A DNA stretch of 64,000 bases from Patiria miniata (GCF_015706575.1 NW_024037074.1:22743334-22807333); one strand, 5' to 3'. Shown: positions 21,600-32,788, counted from the first letter of the stretch. Made by a program: numbers and translations. Notes: generated by a model not told the origin, from the letters alone.

Positions 21600-21932
21600 G
21601 ATGGCCCTTTTTGACCTTGTTGACAAAATCAGCTAATCTATAGACAAATCAAATCACACCATAGGCTTGTTCTTATAACTTTCTAAGGCCTTTGACACTA
21701 TTAACCATGAAATTTTACTTTCAAAACTTAATAGGTATGGTGTTACGGGGAAGACCCTGGACTGGTTTAGAAATTAACTTTGTGACAGGAAACAGTTTGT
21801 TGAATGGAAAGATAATAAATCAACCCTTCAGTCAGTTACTTGTGGCGTACCACAAGGCTCAATCTTAGGTCCACTACTCTTCCTTATATATGTAACGATA
21901 TTTGTAACTCTTCGAAATTGTTATCTTTTTTT
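21600..21932 (+). pseudogene. CR1/jockey-like LINE reverse transcriptase, upstream part
   Basis: The plus strand encodes reverse-transcriptase palm motifs. There is a KAFDTI-type region near 21690, then GVPQGSILGPLLFLIY at about 21846-21893. An in-frame stop near 21773 shows the copy is dead. The coding sequence breaks off at 21932, where the element 21935-23549 is inserted at TA, and resumes at 23552. No endonuclease is present, consistent with 5' truncation at insertion. Confidence 0.8.
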
Positions 21933-21934
21933 TA

Positions 21935-23549
21935 TAGGTTTTCTCGGCCAATTTCACCAAGTTTTTATTCAATTTAACGCCTGGCTCATTCGATTTAGAT
22001 TGAAATTGAAAGATCACGCAGATCGGCATTCGCCAATCAAAAAGAATCATTCAATTTCACTATCCGAGCATTCTATTGCCTTTTAGCTTCACTCGTCGCT
22101 ATCAAAGATGCATTTATATTAAAAGTATCGCGTTGTTTATTCAATTTTGTCTGAATCAGCAGTAAGGGGTCGATCGGGCATTCGTTTTCATTAATGGGCA
22201 AACATATTTCACATTTTGTCAAACATCTTTTAAGACCTTATATACGTGTCCGTATTCCTTAGCGTATTAAAATCATATTTGATGTCTTCAATCCGTAGAT
22301 ACCTTTCTTTCTTTATTAAAAGGTATGTGCAGATAATTTTTCTCAGGATTTTTTTTTATGCAACTCTTTACTACTGTGAAATGTAAGGAAACTACACATT
22401 TGACAACATTTTGTTGTTAAATCTTATTGCAAAAGTGCACTGTTTTAAACATTTAAAAGTGTCCATGCTTTTCCGGACCACGTATGAGCGTGTTGTTACT
22501 GTGATGTCATTTCAGGAAGATAATGTTCAGTTTAGGGGGTTTTCTTTCAAATTATTCATCCAAAATTTTCTAATTGAAAACATAAAAAACTTCGGACAGC
22601 AAAATATCAAAAATTCTAGTAACTTTTTGTGCTAAAATAGCCATGTAACATTAATCATGCCCACAATGCCATCATAGGTTTTCTAATGAGTATGAAGCTT
22701 TGCATTAGCATAAAAACAGAGAAGGCACCAAAAACACCCCTCAAAATGGAAAATAAATCTTGCAAATAAGGTTAAATGTGGCACAAAGATGTATTTTCAA
22801 GGTTTGCATTGAAAACTTACTTTGCACGGGCCCTTTGAATACGATAAGCGTTCTTTCAGACATACACAAGAAAACATTCCAGAAATAACGCAAGAGAAGT
22901 GTTCCTGATGGTACAACCATTGCCAAACATACGTATCCCGATGTCTTGCACGTCAAGAAATCGTCAAGGTAAAGATGCCCCTGGCTCAAACGTTTAAACA
23001 AGAAGAAAAGATCAACAGTGAAAAAGAAATTATCTTAGTTTCTTTCAGTTAATTATTTCGTTACATCTTGTTTCCCTCATATCAGTTAATTTGTAACATT
23101 GTAAATTTTACAGTCATCAAGATTTTTTTTGGGGGGGGGGAATGAACCTCGGAGGAAAATAGGAAAGTTTATCGATTAAAAAAGATTACTAATTTAAATG
23201 ATCAAATGATGAAAGTGATTGCCCATAAACGAATAAGAAACGAAAAGCATGGTCATACGTTATAAGCGCACAGATGTTCGCTAATATGAATCAACCCATC
23301 AACCGTCAAAAGGTTGCAAAGACTTAATTTAAGACTGCTACAAGTTAAGTCGTGAATGCACCAAAACGAAATAGGTTGCCCGAAAATGAAAACGAACATT
23401 CAGAGCAAAATCTTGGCTGCCTAAAAATGAAATTGAATGAACCCAAAATGAAAAAACCAATTTGACCACATGTGCAAAACTCACGCGAAATTGAATGGCT
23501 GATAATGAAACTGATCAGAAAAATTAGGAAATTCGCAAGGAAAAACCTA
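21935..23549 (+). mobile_element. Non-autonomous TAGGTTTTC-family element, copy B
   Basis: Left end TAGGTTTTCTCGGCCAATTT, right end the inverse of TAGGTTTTTCCTTGCGAATT, with TA flanks at 21933-21934 and 23550-23551. It is a near-duplicate of 19037-20694. At 22885-22972 the plus strand still reads EITQEKC, a stop, then WYNHCQTYVSRCLARQE, matching the end of the 6013-6954 transposase. It sits inside the LINE reverse-transcriptase coding region and so is the youngest layer of the nest. Confidence 0.85.
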
Positions 23550-23551
23550 TA

Positions 23552-24335
23552 TTTGCGGATGCCACAACCGTTTTCTGTAGTCACTCTAATTTCAATGAGC
23601 TTGTTTTAATTATAAACAAAGAACTTAAGAATGTGTCCATGTGGTTTGAATGTAACAAATTGTTACAAAATTTAACTCTACAAATACCATCTAGGAATCC
23701 TTATGTTTAAATTCGAAGGTAAACTACTACCTACAAATATTAGGTCCATGTTTGTGAGGAATCTAGATGTCCATTTACATAACACAAGATCAGCCAAAAA
23801 AATTCACAATGGCAAGGCTAGGACCACATGATTCATGAAAACAGTTAGACACCAGGGCCCCCTTCTCTGGAATCAGCTTACCCCTATACCCTTCTTTCGC
23901 ACTTGGCATAAATTCAAAAGATATCTAAAAAATCTACTTATTTCCGGTATTATATAAGACGTGCACCCATAATTCACATTAATAAGTCACATTCCATCTT
24001 AATCAAATGTTATATTGTAAATCAGTACAATTTCCTTCAGTTTTTCTACTATTATGCCAAGTAATTAATTAATTAATTTATTGACCACTGATTTAGATTA
24101 TGGCTTAATTATTGTTATTTCATAAGTTATTCACAACGGGACCAGGCTCTGTATAAGCTTAGGCTTTTTTCCTGGTTCCCCCATCTGTCACCATTTATGT
24201 TTAAATTGATCAAAGTGTTGTTCATGTATTAGCATTCTATTAAGTTTAGTTATTGTTGTAGTAAATAAACTGTTGCATTAGCATTATATTAATTTGTGAC
24301 AAATGGAAATAAAATACAAAATACAATACAAAATG
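23552..24335 (+). pseudogene. CR1/jockey-like LINE, downstream part and 3' end
   Basis: The reverse-transcriptase frame resumes with FADATTVF, the catalytic FADD box, in which the second Asp is replaced by Ala. The C-terminal region ends near 23955 with a WHKFKRYLKNLL stretch before a stop. A 3' untranslated part follows, with an A-rich tail of AAATAAAATACAAAATACAA type at about 24305-24335. Frameshifts and stops are present. Together with 21600-21932 this is one LINE insertion. Confidence 0.75.
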
Positions 24336-24544
24336 TATGCTTGCGTAAATGAATGCAAAGGTCACGTAATCGGCCGTCTCTTTCTCAAAACCGAATGTAC
24401 AGAAAATGAAAACGATTGAACTTTCGTTCAATTGAAATGGGATTAAAGACGTACATTAATAATTGAGACGAAAACGAATGACAGAAGTGAATGAACATAT
24501 TAGGAAATTGGCCGGGAAAACCTATACTAAATAAAATGTGCGAA

Positions 24545-24905
24545 AATCGGATGTGATTTCTGTTTCATTGCCGACCATGTAGACACATTTTGAGCGTCGC
24601 ATTATATCCAATCTGACCCATCGTGAATTTGAAACGGAGCCTGAGCAAGTGACGAGAATTGAAAATTTACAAAACAGATCCGTTTTTACAGATCTTCCTA
24701 CATTATTTTCCTTTTCAACGAAATAAAGCATTTTTGAATGGGAATAAAGAGTGATGACTCAGTATTAACGGCCGTTTCAAACCTAGCCAAGTCGTGGGCG
24801 CGACGACTGCAGGTCACAGGTCACGCAAAATCTATCCAATCAGAGCGTGAATTCATCGGCGTATCCCAGCGTCCTGTTTGCAGGGGGAAGAGCGAATTTG
24901 GCGCA
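24545..24905. repeat. Dispersed repeat shared with 37480-37780
   Basis: Landmarks in the same order at both places include TGAGCGTCGCATT, GAAACGGAGCCTG, ACAGGTCAC, CCAATCAGAGCGTGAATTCA and AGCGTCCTGTTTGCAGGG. The second copy is the core between the inverted TGATACATTATCGG blocks. It is non-coding. Confidence 0.7.
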
Positions 24906-24962
24906 GGGCCAAAAAGGTACACTTGACTGAGTCTTAAATTTCCCCGCTTCTTCTTTGCATTA

Positions 24963-25620
24963 GGCCAAAAAACAAATTAAAAAAAAAACGTGTTAAGCGT
25001 CCCCGCCCGCTTCCTTTTGGAGGCCCCCTTTTTTTTCTTTAGTTTTAAACCCGAAAAAAATATAAAATTTTTTTAGTCCAAGTGAGGCCATTAAAAAATA
25101 AGCTGGCAGCCCTCTTGAAAAAAAATAGCCCGGTCGCGATATTTTTTTCCATACACGTACATCGTTATGGGCGTGTATCGAAGTACTTTAAGTTGCAAGT
25201 CAGCTTCTCGGACTTTATATTCCTTTGAAAAAAATCCTCCAAACCACATATTGTAAAAGGTAAAAGAAAAATGTTCAAAATGACTAACAAACCTTTTTAA
25301 GAGAAAAAAAGAAGTAAAGAAGAAGAAATTATAAAAAGCATCCAATGGGAATCGAGCTTACATCATCTGACTTGTAATCCAATGTAGTATCCATGACACT
25401 ACAGCAGTGACTTGATCGATGGGATGTGTGGTAGTTTTAAACATTATAGTATTGCATTATATAGGGCCCTCCAGCATACTTCTACAAAATAGTAGCGAGC
25501 ATGTGGTATGGAAAAATAAGTCGCAGCCCGGTCGGGCGGCCATTTTGGAGGGCAAAAAGGGCCTCCTTCTTCTTTTTTTCTTCAAAGAGGCAGGACGCTA
25601 AACATTTATTTTTCTTGGCC
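24963..25620. mobile_element. 658-bp Harbinger-like MITE with GGCCAAA ends
   Basis: The left end starts GGCCAAAAAACAAATT and passes into GTTAAGCGTCC. The right end inverted reads GGCCAAGAAAAATAAATG then TTTAGCGTCC. Flanks are TTA (24960-24962) and TCA (25621-25623), a near-match 3-bp duplication as made by PIF/Harbinger transposases. A tRNA-like segment lies inside. No coding capacity is seen. Confidence 0.65.
25335..25410 (-). repeat. tRNA-like SINE head
   Basis: On the minus strand, TAGTGTCATGG resembles an RNA polymerase III box A and AGCTCGATTCC resembles box B, at roughly tRNA spacing. The T stem does not pair well, so this is not a functional tRNA gene. A SINE insertion or decayed tRNA is the best guess. 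Confidence 0.35.
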
Positions 25621-25849
25621 TCATATCAAACTAATTATAATCTCTTTAATTACCCGACATTGTAGAGTTCCAGGCCAACACAATTTTTTTCTGCGGAATT
25701 TCAAATGTGTACAATTAAATAAGTGTATGATCAACCGCAACGAAAAATGGCTTCAGTCTGTAGGCTTTTCAAAAATACCATCCTATTTTGAGTGCAGTAA
25801 CATCATTGTTGGTCATAATGACTCCAAATTTTTGTATTTACAGCTTTTG

Positions 25850-26170
25850 AGCAGAATAATAATCTTACTTTTCTTGTTGCCAGGGGTCTGGACATCATTT
25901 TGATAAGAGTTTTTTTTTTAAGTTTTGTATTTCGATGAAAGCCCCTGTACAACTTTGTTTTAATATCTAAAGTTTTATACTCTAAACAAATCAGACTTTA
26001 GAAAGTCTATTGCTAAGTAGAAATTCCCTAAAAAATATTTGCAGCACATTAATGGAAAATAGATACAAGGCCTATAACAAAGTACACTCAACCTTTGCAC
26101 ATATGTCCAAAACTTGTTCATGGATAAGCGTGTTTGATCCGTATTGTCCTACACAATTATACCTTGGTAA
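25850..26170. repeat. Dispersed repeat shared with 30680-30960
   Basis: The order GCCAGGGGTCTGGA, TTTTGTATTTC, AATATCTAAAG, GACTTTAG, AAGTCTAT and CCTTTGCACA recurs in the second copy with moderate divergence. The right part (about 26070-26145) is also shared with 13530-13600. No gene is seen. Confidence 0.6.
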
Positions 26171-26461
26171 ATTATCATTCTTCTCACATAAAGGAAAAGG
26201 AAAAGACGAAGTCAGTATGAAACTGACAGTTATTTGTTTTTATTGTAAGCAATTTTATTTTATTTTTTTACACATATTTTAAGTGATACAAATTATTTAA
26301 GACAGCAAAGAGTTGTTCCAGTGCTTGTTCATGCAAGTTGTCAATCATGGGCAGCTTGAAAGTTTTTTTGGTTTTTAGTTCCTGTCCAGCGCTCTTTTAA
26401 TATTTCATCCCTCGCCTCATCCTTTGTTTTCCATTCTCAGATGTTTTTATCGTTTTTAGTA

Positions 26462-27905
26462 TAGGTTTCCCCCGTCATTTTAATAGTTTTAGCAGCCGAT
26501 TTGATGACGAATCACCCATTTTCGCACGAATTTGAATGCATCGTTAAGATCAACATTCAACAGATCGTTCAATGTAAAAGTATGCGATTGCACTGTCCAT
26601 TGATTCAATGTTAAAAATAATGCATTTGACCTTCATACAAATTAAAATTTCACATTGGGTCATTTAAATTCGTTGGAGCTTCCAGTTACGTCAGTTTGGT
26701 CAGTTTGGTCAGTTTGGTGAATTTGTTATTAAGCGAGCGTTTTTAAATCTTAGCAAATGTTCCAAACCAGTAGCAGATCCGGAGGCGGGGGGGGGGGGGG
26801 TGCCGACGAATCAAGATATATTTTGTCTTTTTTCCTCTGCTTTCCTCTGCTGTCAACTAGTTATACTTAATCACTTTAAAGACATATATTTTCACCCAAT
26901 ACATGTATATATATATCGCATGGGCGTCTGTCAACGCCTTTCCGAAAATGCTGCGATAATTTAGGTGTTCCCGGCCAATTTCGGAAAAAAATACCATTCA
27001 AATTCATATTCGATATTGACCGATTTGAAGTGAATGAGCTCCCTGTTGTCATTCCTGCGGTTTGTATTTGATATCAAGCGTTCAAATTCGTTGTCAGATC
27101 TGACATTTTCATGTTTAACACCTCTTAAGTTGAAGTTGTCAATCGGTTCAAATGATCATTCACTGTAGCAGTCTGTTTGGTTTAGGGTTATTCACATGAG
27201 AATCTTATTTTGTTTTTCATCTCCATGCATTCTATTAAGTACTTTCTGCATTCAAAATAATGGGAAATAAAGGCAAAATGCGAGGTTCTAATTTTGTTTG
27301 TTCGTACTTTTCACATGTTCTTTTTTATTGATTTCATTCGATGTTCATGTTCAAAGTATTTGTTATCTGTCTTTATCTTAATAGGTAAAACAAACTAGTG
27401 ATGCGGGAAAATTAAACATGGTGCATGGAAGTCGACATTTTAACAACTATAGGCAACATTAAACTTAAGAGATCCTTTGCCCTGTTGTATCGTGTTCACA
27501 TACATGTATATGTTTTGTTATACACGTATGTTCTTAATTGTTACCTTTTGCTCTTTATATCTTCTAGTTTTAAATTGCGATCTGGGTTTTCTTATATCTC
27601 TTACTTTTTTCTCAATTAGCTTGGTTTTAAACATGCTTCATTTCAGTAACATATACTGTCTTGTTATGCAAACATGTGATCAATATGGTTATTTTGTAGC
27701 TGCTGCTTTGTGGCCGAATCTTGTGGGAAACCATTTTTATGCATATTCACAATGGAGCAAAGACAGTTAGGCCTATTGAATTCCATCTTGCCTTCGTTTC
27801 CCTTTATTTTAAATGCAGGCAATCCTAAATAACCTGCTTGGAAACGAAAACGAAAATAAAGATCTTATGCAAATAACCCACAACAAAGGGTTGGACCAAA
27901 GCCTA
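26462..27905. repeat. Dispersed 1.1-kb repeat, copy 2, with TAGGTTTTC-family ends
   Basis: It begins at TAGGTTTCCCCCGTC (26462), preceded by TA. From about 26670 it follows 13640-14770 closely, then passes into the repeat seen at 510-640. A degraded right end (AAAGCCTA, 27905) precedes TATTAGAACGATTTTG, exactly as the intact end at 847 does. The 28-bp unit that is tandem in copy 1 is single here (about 26920-26945). Confidence 0.55.
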
Positions 27906-28109
27906 TATTAGAACGATTTTGTGGAAAAATGGCTATCAATGTGCTTGTGTCTACAACGTTGGCCGAATGCACAGATAGAAGAACAATGTCATGATTTTGG
28001 CTAAAATTTGGTAATTCCCACATTGGAAGTACACACATTTCTCGGTTCATTACGACTTCATTTCATAAAGGCCATTGGTCTCTGTAATTAATGACTTCAT
28101 TCATCGTTC

Positions 28110-28355
28110 AAGATTGAATGTTATCTCTCATCTTGTTATCAATGGGCAGAATATAGAAATTGTGAACGGTTTCAAAATTTCTTGGTGTTTCTTTACCAAA
28201 TAAGTTATGTTGGGATGCCAATGTTGATCACTGCATAGAAAGCACAACAACGGATGTTTTACCGTCGTCGTTTCAAGAGCTTCCACTTATCTAGTGATCT
28301 GTTGGTCAAGTTTTATCGTGCAGTGGTGGAAAGTGTGCTATTAACACACTTTCCA
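28110..28355 (+). pseudogene. LINE reverse-transcriptase C-terminal fragment, part 1
   Basis: The plus strand reads through FLVFLYQI, a stop, and RRFKSFHLSSDLLVKFYRAVVESVL, with shifts. This is the region after the palm in a LINE. It breaks at about 28338 and the continuation is found at 29395, about 1 kb further on. Confidence 0.65.
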
Positions 28356-28360
28356 CCACT
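28322..28360. repeat. 16-bp perfect hairpin at a LINE break
   Basis: AGTGGTGGAAAGTGTG (28322-28337) is followed by CTATTAA and the exact inverse (28345-28360). The left arm is LINE coding sequence, so the right arm is an inverted duplicate made when the LINE was interrupted. Confidence 0.85.
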
Positions 28361-28831
28361 TATTCAAAAATAAGAGACTCTACAACCTATTTTGATTCAA
28401 CAAACATTCGATGGAAGAGTTTATACGACTGTAGTGTATGAACAAAATATTCGAAATCACACGGTATATGAGTGATGTACCGAGGAGAAAATTTATCGTC
28501 GATTCGCAACTCCTGCGATTTTCTACAAACCGTCCAAACGTGTCAAAGTGCGGGTCAGAAATCTGGCCAAAATTCACTTTCTAAAAATGTTATCGAAAAG
28601 GTCTTAGTCTATGAAAAAGCAGTCATTTTCCTTTCAAAATGCAAATCGTCAGAAAAACAAAATTATTGGAGGCTAATCCAAAAGAGGTAGATTTATTTGA
28701 AGCTATCCGGAACTAGGAAACTCGCGGTTGGTAATCGACGCCCGCGGTGTGTGATATACAGACCCCTGACTCCAAGTCTATTGAAAAACCACCTCCTTCT
28801 TTTGTCTCAGTGTTTCATACAGTGGGTCTAA

Positions 28832-29176
28832 GGCCAAAAAAAAAGTCTTCAGTTTCTGGTATGGAGCTTGTCCAAAAAGTGGTGCGGCGACGCGGCTTTT
28901 TTTTTTTTTTTACCTGATTTTGCCTCAAATGTCGGCTGATGACTGCAAATGGTGCCCGACTAAACTTAGTGCAAATATATGGGAGTCCAGAGAGGCCACA
29001 TAAAGCTTATTCTCGATCATAACCCCATCCAAAACACGTTAAAATTGTGCAGCAGCAGGATTCCAGTCAAACCAGTGAGTTTGGCGGTTTTGAGACATCA
29101 TCTTTCATTGAAAAAAAAACTCGCATGGCTACGGCGACACGCGCGCATACCACAAACTGGAGAGGTTTTTTTGGCC
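28832..29176. mobile_element. 345-bp Harbinger-like MITE with GGCCAAA ends
   Basis: The left end reads GGCCAAAAAAAAAGTCTTCA then GTTTCTGGTATG. The right end inverted reads GGCCAAAAAAACCTCTCCAG then TTTGTGGTATG. TAA flanks both sides (28829-28831, 29177-29179), the 3-bp TWA duplication expected of Harbinger. It lies in the DNA that separates the two LINE parts. Confidence 0.78.
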
Positions 29177-29394
29177 TAAACACACGTACATGTACACACA
29201 TACAGGGGGAGAAGATGGAAAAGAAACATGCATATCGCGATATCGGAACGCTTGCACGTAGTTCAGGCAAGTCAAAAGATCTAGATTTTTTTTTTTGCCC
29301 TTGAAAGTGAATTTCGATTTTCAGTTATTTAGCTTGACCCACCCACCCACATTTTGGTAAAAAAATCGAAATTTAAAAACATTGACAATTTTGA

Positions 29395-30033
29395 ATGGCC
29401 GCCAACACAGTCCATCACTGCGTGGTATGGAAGTACGACCATGGCCAATCGGCGGGCACTGGAGAGAGTTGTTAGGTCGGCTACACGTATTGTGGGTAGA
29501 GATCTCTCGTCAGTTTCGGAAATTTATACTACCAGATCAAAAAGAAGTCCGGTGTTATTATCAATGATGAATTTCATCCGGCAAATGAGTTGTTTGATAT
29601 GTTGAGATCAGGGAAGCGTTACAGAGTAATCAGATGCAAAACATAAAGATTCAGAAGCAGTGTGTATCCTACTGCAATCAGGGAACTGAATAGAATTTAG
29701 TAATCTTACAGTGCAATCTCTTAATCTTTTATGACTTTGGACTTTCTGAAGAGTGGTAGGTTAATATCTAAATATTTAGTTCCAAATGTATTTCTTGGTT
29801 TTTTTCTCACGGGATCAGGGGACTGAATGGAAGTAACCTTACTGTGTAATAATTATTTTGTCTTGTTGATGACTTTTTGTGAGAGAGAGATATTTTAAGG
29901 GGGAATAAGTTTAATTATTTGGTAGTTTAATGTATGTAATATATAGTTTAATGAAGTTTAATGTTTTGAGCACGACAACCATGACACTTTCTATTTTGTA
30001 CCATTGTATATAAATAGCAAAAAAAAAAAAAAC
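29395..30033 (+). pseudogene. LINE C-terminal fragment, part 2, with poly-A end
   Basis: The frame resumes as SITAWYGSTTMANRRALERV then VRSATRIVGRDL, a typical LINE ORF2 tail. It shifts frame near 29550, runs to a GKRY segment near 29620, and is followed by a 3' untranslated region ending in A14 at about 30019-30033. Together with 28110-28355 it is one dead plus-strand LINE split by roughly 1 kb of inserted DNA. Confidence 0.75.
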
Positions 30034-30269
30034 CTAAACACCACCGGATACCCGCCCGTTACTTTTTCGGTAGTTACCGAATTGATCCGTCAACACAAAA
30101 CCCTCGCGATATTTCTTGAGATTTGAAAATAGAATCACGTTTCATGCAAGTCCATAATTCCGAATGGCCCACGGGAACAACGTCATCGAGTGCTCGCGTT
30201 TTGTTCATTCTGGGTTTTGTTCGTAAATCACACTACTGCTTCGTATCTATAGACGGGACTATTGACGGG

Positions 30270-30350
30270 ACTCCTCAAGGGCAGATACGGGGGGGGGGGG
30301 AGGCAACGGGGGCCATGTACCCCCCCCCCCCCCCCCCGCCAAAAAAAACC
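30270..30350. repeat. G-run/C-run remnant of a G-tract element
   Basis: GGGCAGATAC followed by runs of G, a short middle, and runs of C. It resembles the ends of the hAT-like G-tract elements elsewhere in the window. No terminal repeat pair could be closed. Confidence 0.4.
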
Positions 30351-30679
30351 CGACCCCAATATTTTTTGTTATTTCTAAAGGGAATGTACAACATTTGCTT
30401 TTGCTTCAATTTTCAGAAATAAATGGATTTGGAGGATTAGTATGTCGTACCAAGTATCGTTAAAATGACTTGTTTCACGTTTTGGGTTATAGATGCTGGA
30501 AAAACCAAGAAAACCAATCATGTTCTTGCAGTCTAGTTCCTTGACCCTACTTAAGTTATAAATGGATCAATTTTTAGACAAAATTGTGCTCTGGATCCGC
30601 CCTTTGGACTCCTCGACCTCTTGAAAAGTGACTCCAATTATTTTTATTATTCTATAATTAGAACATTAATATTGATTTT

Positions 30680-31200
30680 ATTGTTGCCAGGGGTCTGGAG
30701 ATACACATAAATATAAGAGTTCATTAACTTTTGTATTTCCATGACAGCCTCTGTTTAACTGTTATTTTTTATATCTAAAGATTATATACAAAAAGATCAA
30801 ATAAAATGAGACTTTAGGGAAGTCTATGGCTAAGTGGGAATTCCCTGTACTTTTTTATTCCAGCACATATGCTGGAAACAAAGGCCTATCATCAAGTAAA
30901 GTAAACTCATCCTTTGCACAGACAAACCTTGTCCTAAAATCAAATCAGACTTGGTGAATTGGGAATTCCCATTTATAGGTTTTGTTTTTGTTCGTGCGAG
31001 GACGTTGAACAATAGGTACGAGGCCTGTCGACAAACAGTCGCGGATGAAGGGGGATTAGGGGTAAAAAAAAAATCAAAGAAATTCAAAAAAAATAATGCA
31101 CCCTCCCCTGCTCTGACACACCAAAAAAAAAAAGGTTTACTGGTATAATGTCCGCCTGTTAAAAATACGGACAGAGGCTGCTTAGATGGGGGTATTTGTA
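30680..31200. repeat. Dispersed repeat copy and an inverted partner of 38085-38240
   Basis: Bases 30680-30960 match 25850-26110. Bases about 31060-31200, ending TACGGACAGAGGCTGCTTAG, are the inverse of 38085-38240, including CTGGTATAATGTCCGCC. No gene is present; the frame on the minus strand is chance. Confidence 0.55.
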
Positions 31201-31427
31201 CGGGGTCCGCCCAAAAGTCCGAAGGTCCGGAAGTCCGAAAGTTCTTTAGTCCGAAGGTTCGATCGTCCGAATGCACACAATTTCCATAAGACGGGGTTCG
31301 TTAGTCCGAAAATGAAATAAGGTTCGTTAATCCGAACATTTGATGCAATAGTCCGAAAGTTGAAGGTTAAAAAGTCCGAAGGTTCAATACTCCGAAGGCT
31401 CGAAAGTCCGTTCTGACCATACCCCCC

Positions 31428-31548
31428 TTGTGGGGTGATGTTCCTTTCAGGACACATCACCCCACTATTTTCACAATAGAAAAACATCACCCCAGAAGGG
31501 AATCTTTAGAAAAAGTAATAATGGGAACACAATGCTATCACCCCACAA
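31428..31548. repeat. Short insertion with GGGGTGAT / ATCACCCC motifs
   Basis: TTGTGGGGTGAT (31428-31439) is exactly inverted at 31537-31548. Two more CATCACCCC copies lie between, at about 31456 and 31485. It interrupts the GTCCGAA array and is probably a small inverted-repeat insertion. Confidence 0.55.
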
Positions 31549-31792
31549 TTCCGTCTGGCTAGACCGTCCGAGGGGTCCATTAGTCCGAAAATAGAATAAG
31601 GTTAATTGATCCGAAGGTTCGATAGTCTGAATGGACGATAGGGTGGGATAGTCCGAATCGACAATAAGGTTCGATGGTCCGAATACATGAAAAGGTTCGA
31701 AAGCCCAAATATACGGTAGGGTTCGATAGTCCAAATTGAAAATAAGGTTCGACAGTCCGAATTGAGAATAAGGTTCGATAGTCCCAATGGAC

Positions 31793-32093
31793 CAGTGGCG
31801 TCACCAGACTTTTCAGTCTGGGGGGCACGGGGGGGGGGGCACCAGCATTTGATGGGGGGGGGCACTTAGGTGGATTCGGATCGCCGTACTGGGGGAGGGG
31901 TCTAAGGGGAGGGGTGAATAGATGCAAAATGGTGCCACATTTGATGCTAAATTCAATCTGAAGATATCTCAAAAAATTGCTATTTTTGAGGTAATGATTT
32001 TAACAACGCGCAGAATTTTGCAGAGGATAGGGGGGCACCAGCATTTGATGGGGGGGGGGGAGAGGGGGGGCACGTGCCCCCCCCCCCCCTGCC

Positions 32094-32129
<36 letters not shown>

Positions 32130-32144
32130 TTGGCGACGCCACTG
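31793..32144. mobile_element. 352-bp hAT-like MITE with 8-bp target duplication
   Basis: The left end is CAGTGGCGTCACCA and the right end is TGGCGACGCCACTG, inverted repeats with one mismatch in 14. CAATGGAC flanks both sides exactly (31785-31792, 32145-32152), the 8-bp duplication made by hAT transposases. The interior has G and C runs and two direct copies of GGCACCAGCATTTGATGGGG. There is no coding capacity. Insertion into the GTCCGAA array dates it after the array. Confidence 0.88.
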
Positions 32145-32312
32145 CAATGGACAATACAGTTCGTCAATCCGCCACTTCGGACTATCGGACCTTACTGTTG
32201 ATTCGGACAATCGGACCTTATTGTCGTTCGGTAGTCCGAATTTAGAATAAGGTTAATAGTCCAAAATGAAAATAAGGTTCAATAGTCAGAAGGTTCGTTA
32301 TTCCGAATTATA

Positions 32313-32624
32313 CAACACCCGAATAAATCCCCGTCATCTGATTGGTGGATCGTTGATCACATGCCGTTGAATTATTCGTACCAACACATGGCGCGCGCGT
32401 GGCTCGCAGCGCACAGTGCAATGGAAGTTCTATTGCACGGTGAATAGAACTTCCATTGCACGGTGTCACTGCTGCTGGTGGTGGCGCTGTTTTTAATCGA
32501 GATAAGTTGAATATGATTGTTCTCAACCTAATGAACAGTTTGCATTAATATAAATGTGATGAACTTGAATAAATTGGCTATTCAAAGTCAACCAATCAGA
32601 TGACAAGGATTTATTCAGGTGTTA
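32313..32624. mobile_element. 312-bp TA-flanked MITE containing a GTGCAATGGAA hairpin
   Basis: The left end CAACACCCGAATAAATCC and right end inverse TAACACCTGAATAAATCC pair over about 38 bp, including CATCTGATTGG. TA flanks both sides. A perfect 19-bp hairpin sits inside (32416-32434 and 32443-32461). The start resembles the element at 9499-9889. Confidence 0.75.
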
Positions 32625-32637
32625 TATAAAACAAATA

Positions 32638-32788
32638 ATGAACGTTTCGCGTTCGTGCAATGGAAAGAATAATTTCATTCGGTAACAGATAAAATGTTCC
32701 ATTCCACTCGGCTCCGCCTCGTGGAATGGAAATTTCATCTGTTACCGAATGAAATTATTCTTACCATTGCACTCACAAACATTCATTA
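32638..32788. repeat. Fold-back repeat with about 52-bp arms
   Basis: The arms 32655-32707 and 32721-32772 are near-perfect inverses around TCGGCTCCGCCTC. Weaker pairing extends out to AATGAACG and CATTCATT. Both arms begin with GTGCAATGG, the word at the base of the hairpin in the neighbouring MITE. Confidence 0.8.

Larger units (their letters stand above)
21228..24524. mobile_element. TAGGTTTTC-family element split by a LINE
   Basis: The left end TAGGTTTTCCCGTCCAATTT (21228) and right end AATTGGCCGGGAAAACCTA (24524) are inverted repeats, with TA at 21226-21227 and 24525-24526. Only about 370 bp at the left and about 190 bp at the right belong to this element. The middle is a 5'-truncated LINE, which in turn holds another family member. 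This makes a three-level nest. Confidence 0.72.

Noticed and set aside
25335..25410. Functional tRNA gene on the minus strand
   Set aside because: Boxes A and B are present but the T stem does not pair and the anticodon loop is irregular; more likely a SINE head.
31471..31972. Repetitive minus-strand frames reading FRTIEPY-like units
   Set aside because: They follow the GTCCGAA array exactly and break where other elements are inserted, so they are not protein genes.
31969..32210. Poly-glycine and poly-proline frames in G/C runs
   Set aside because: These are homopolymer runs inside a hAT-like MITE; no coding signal.
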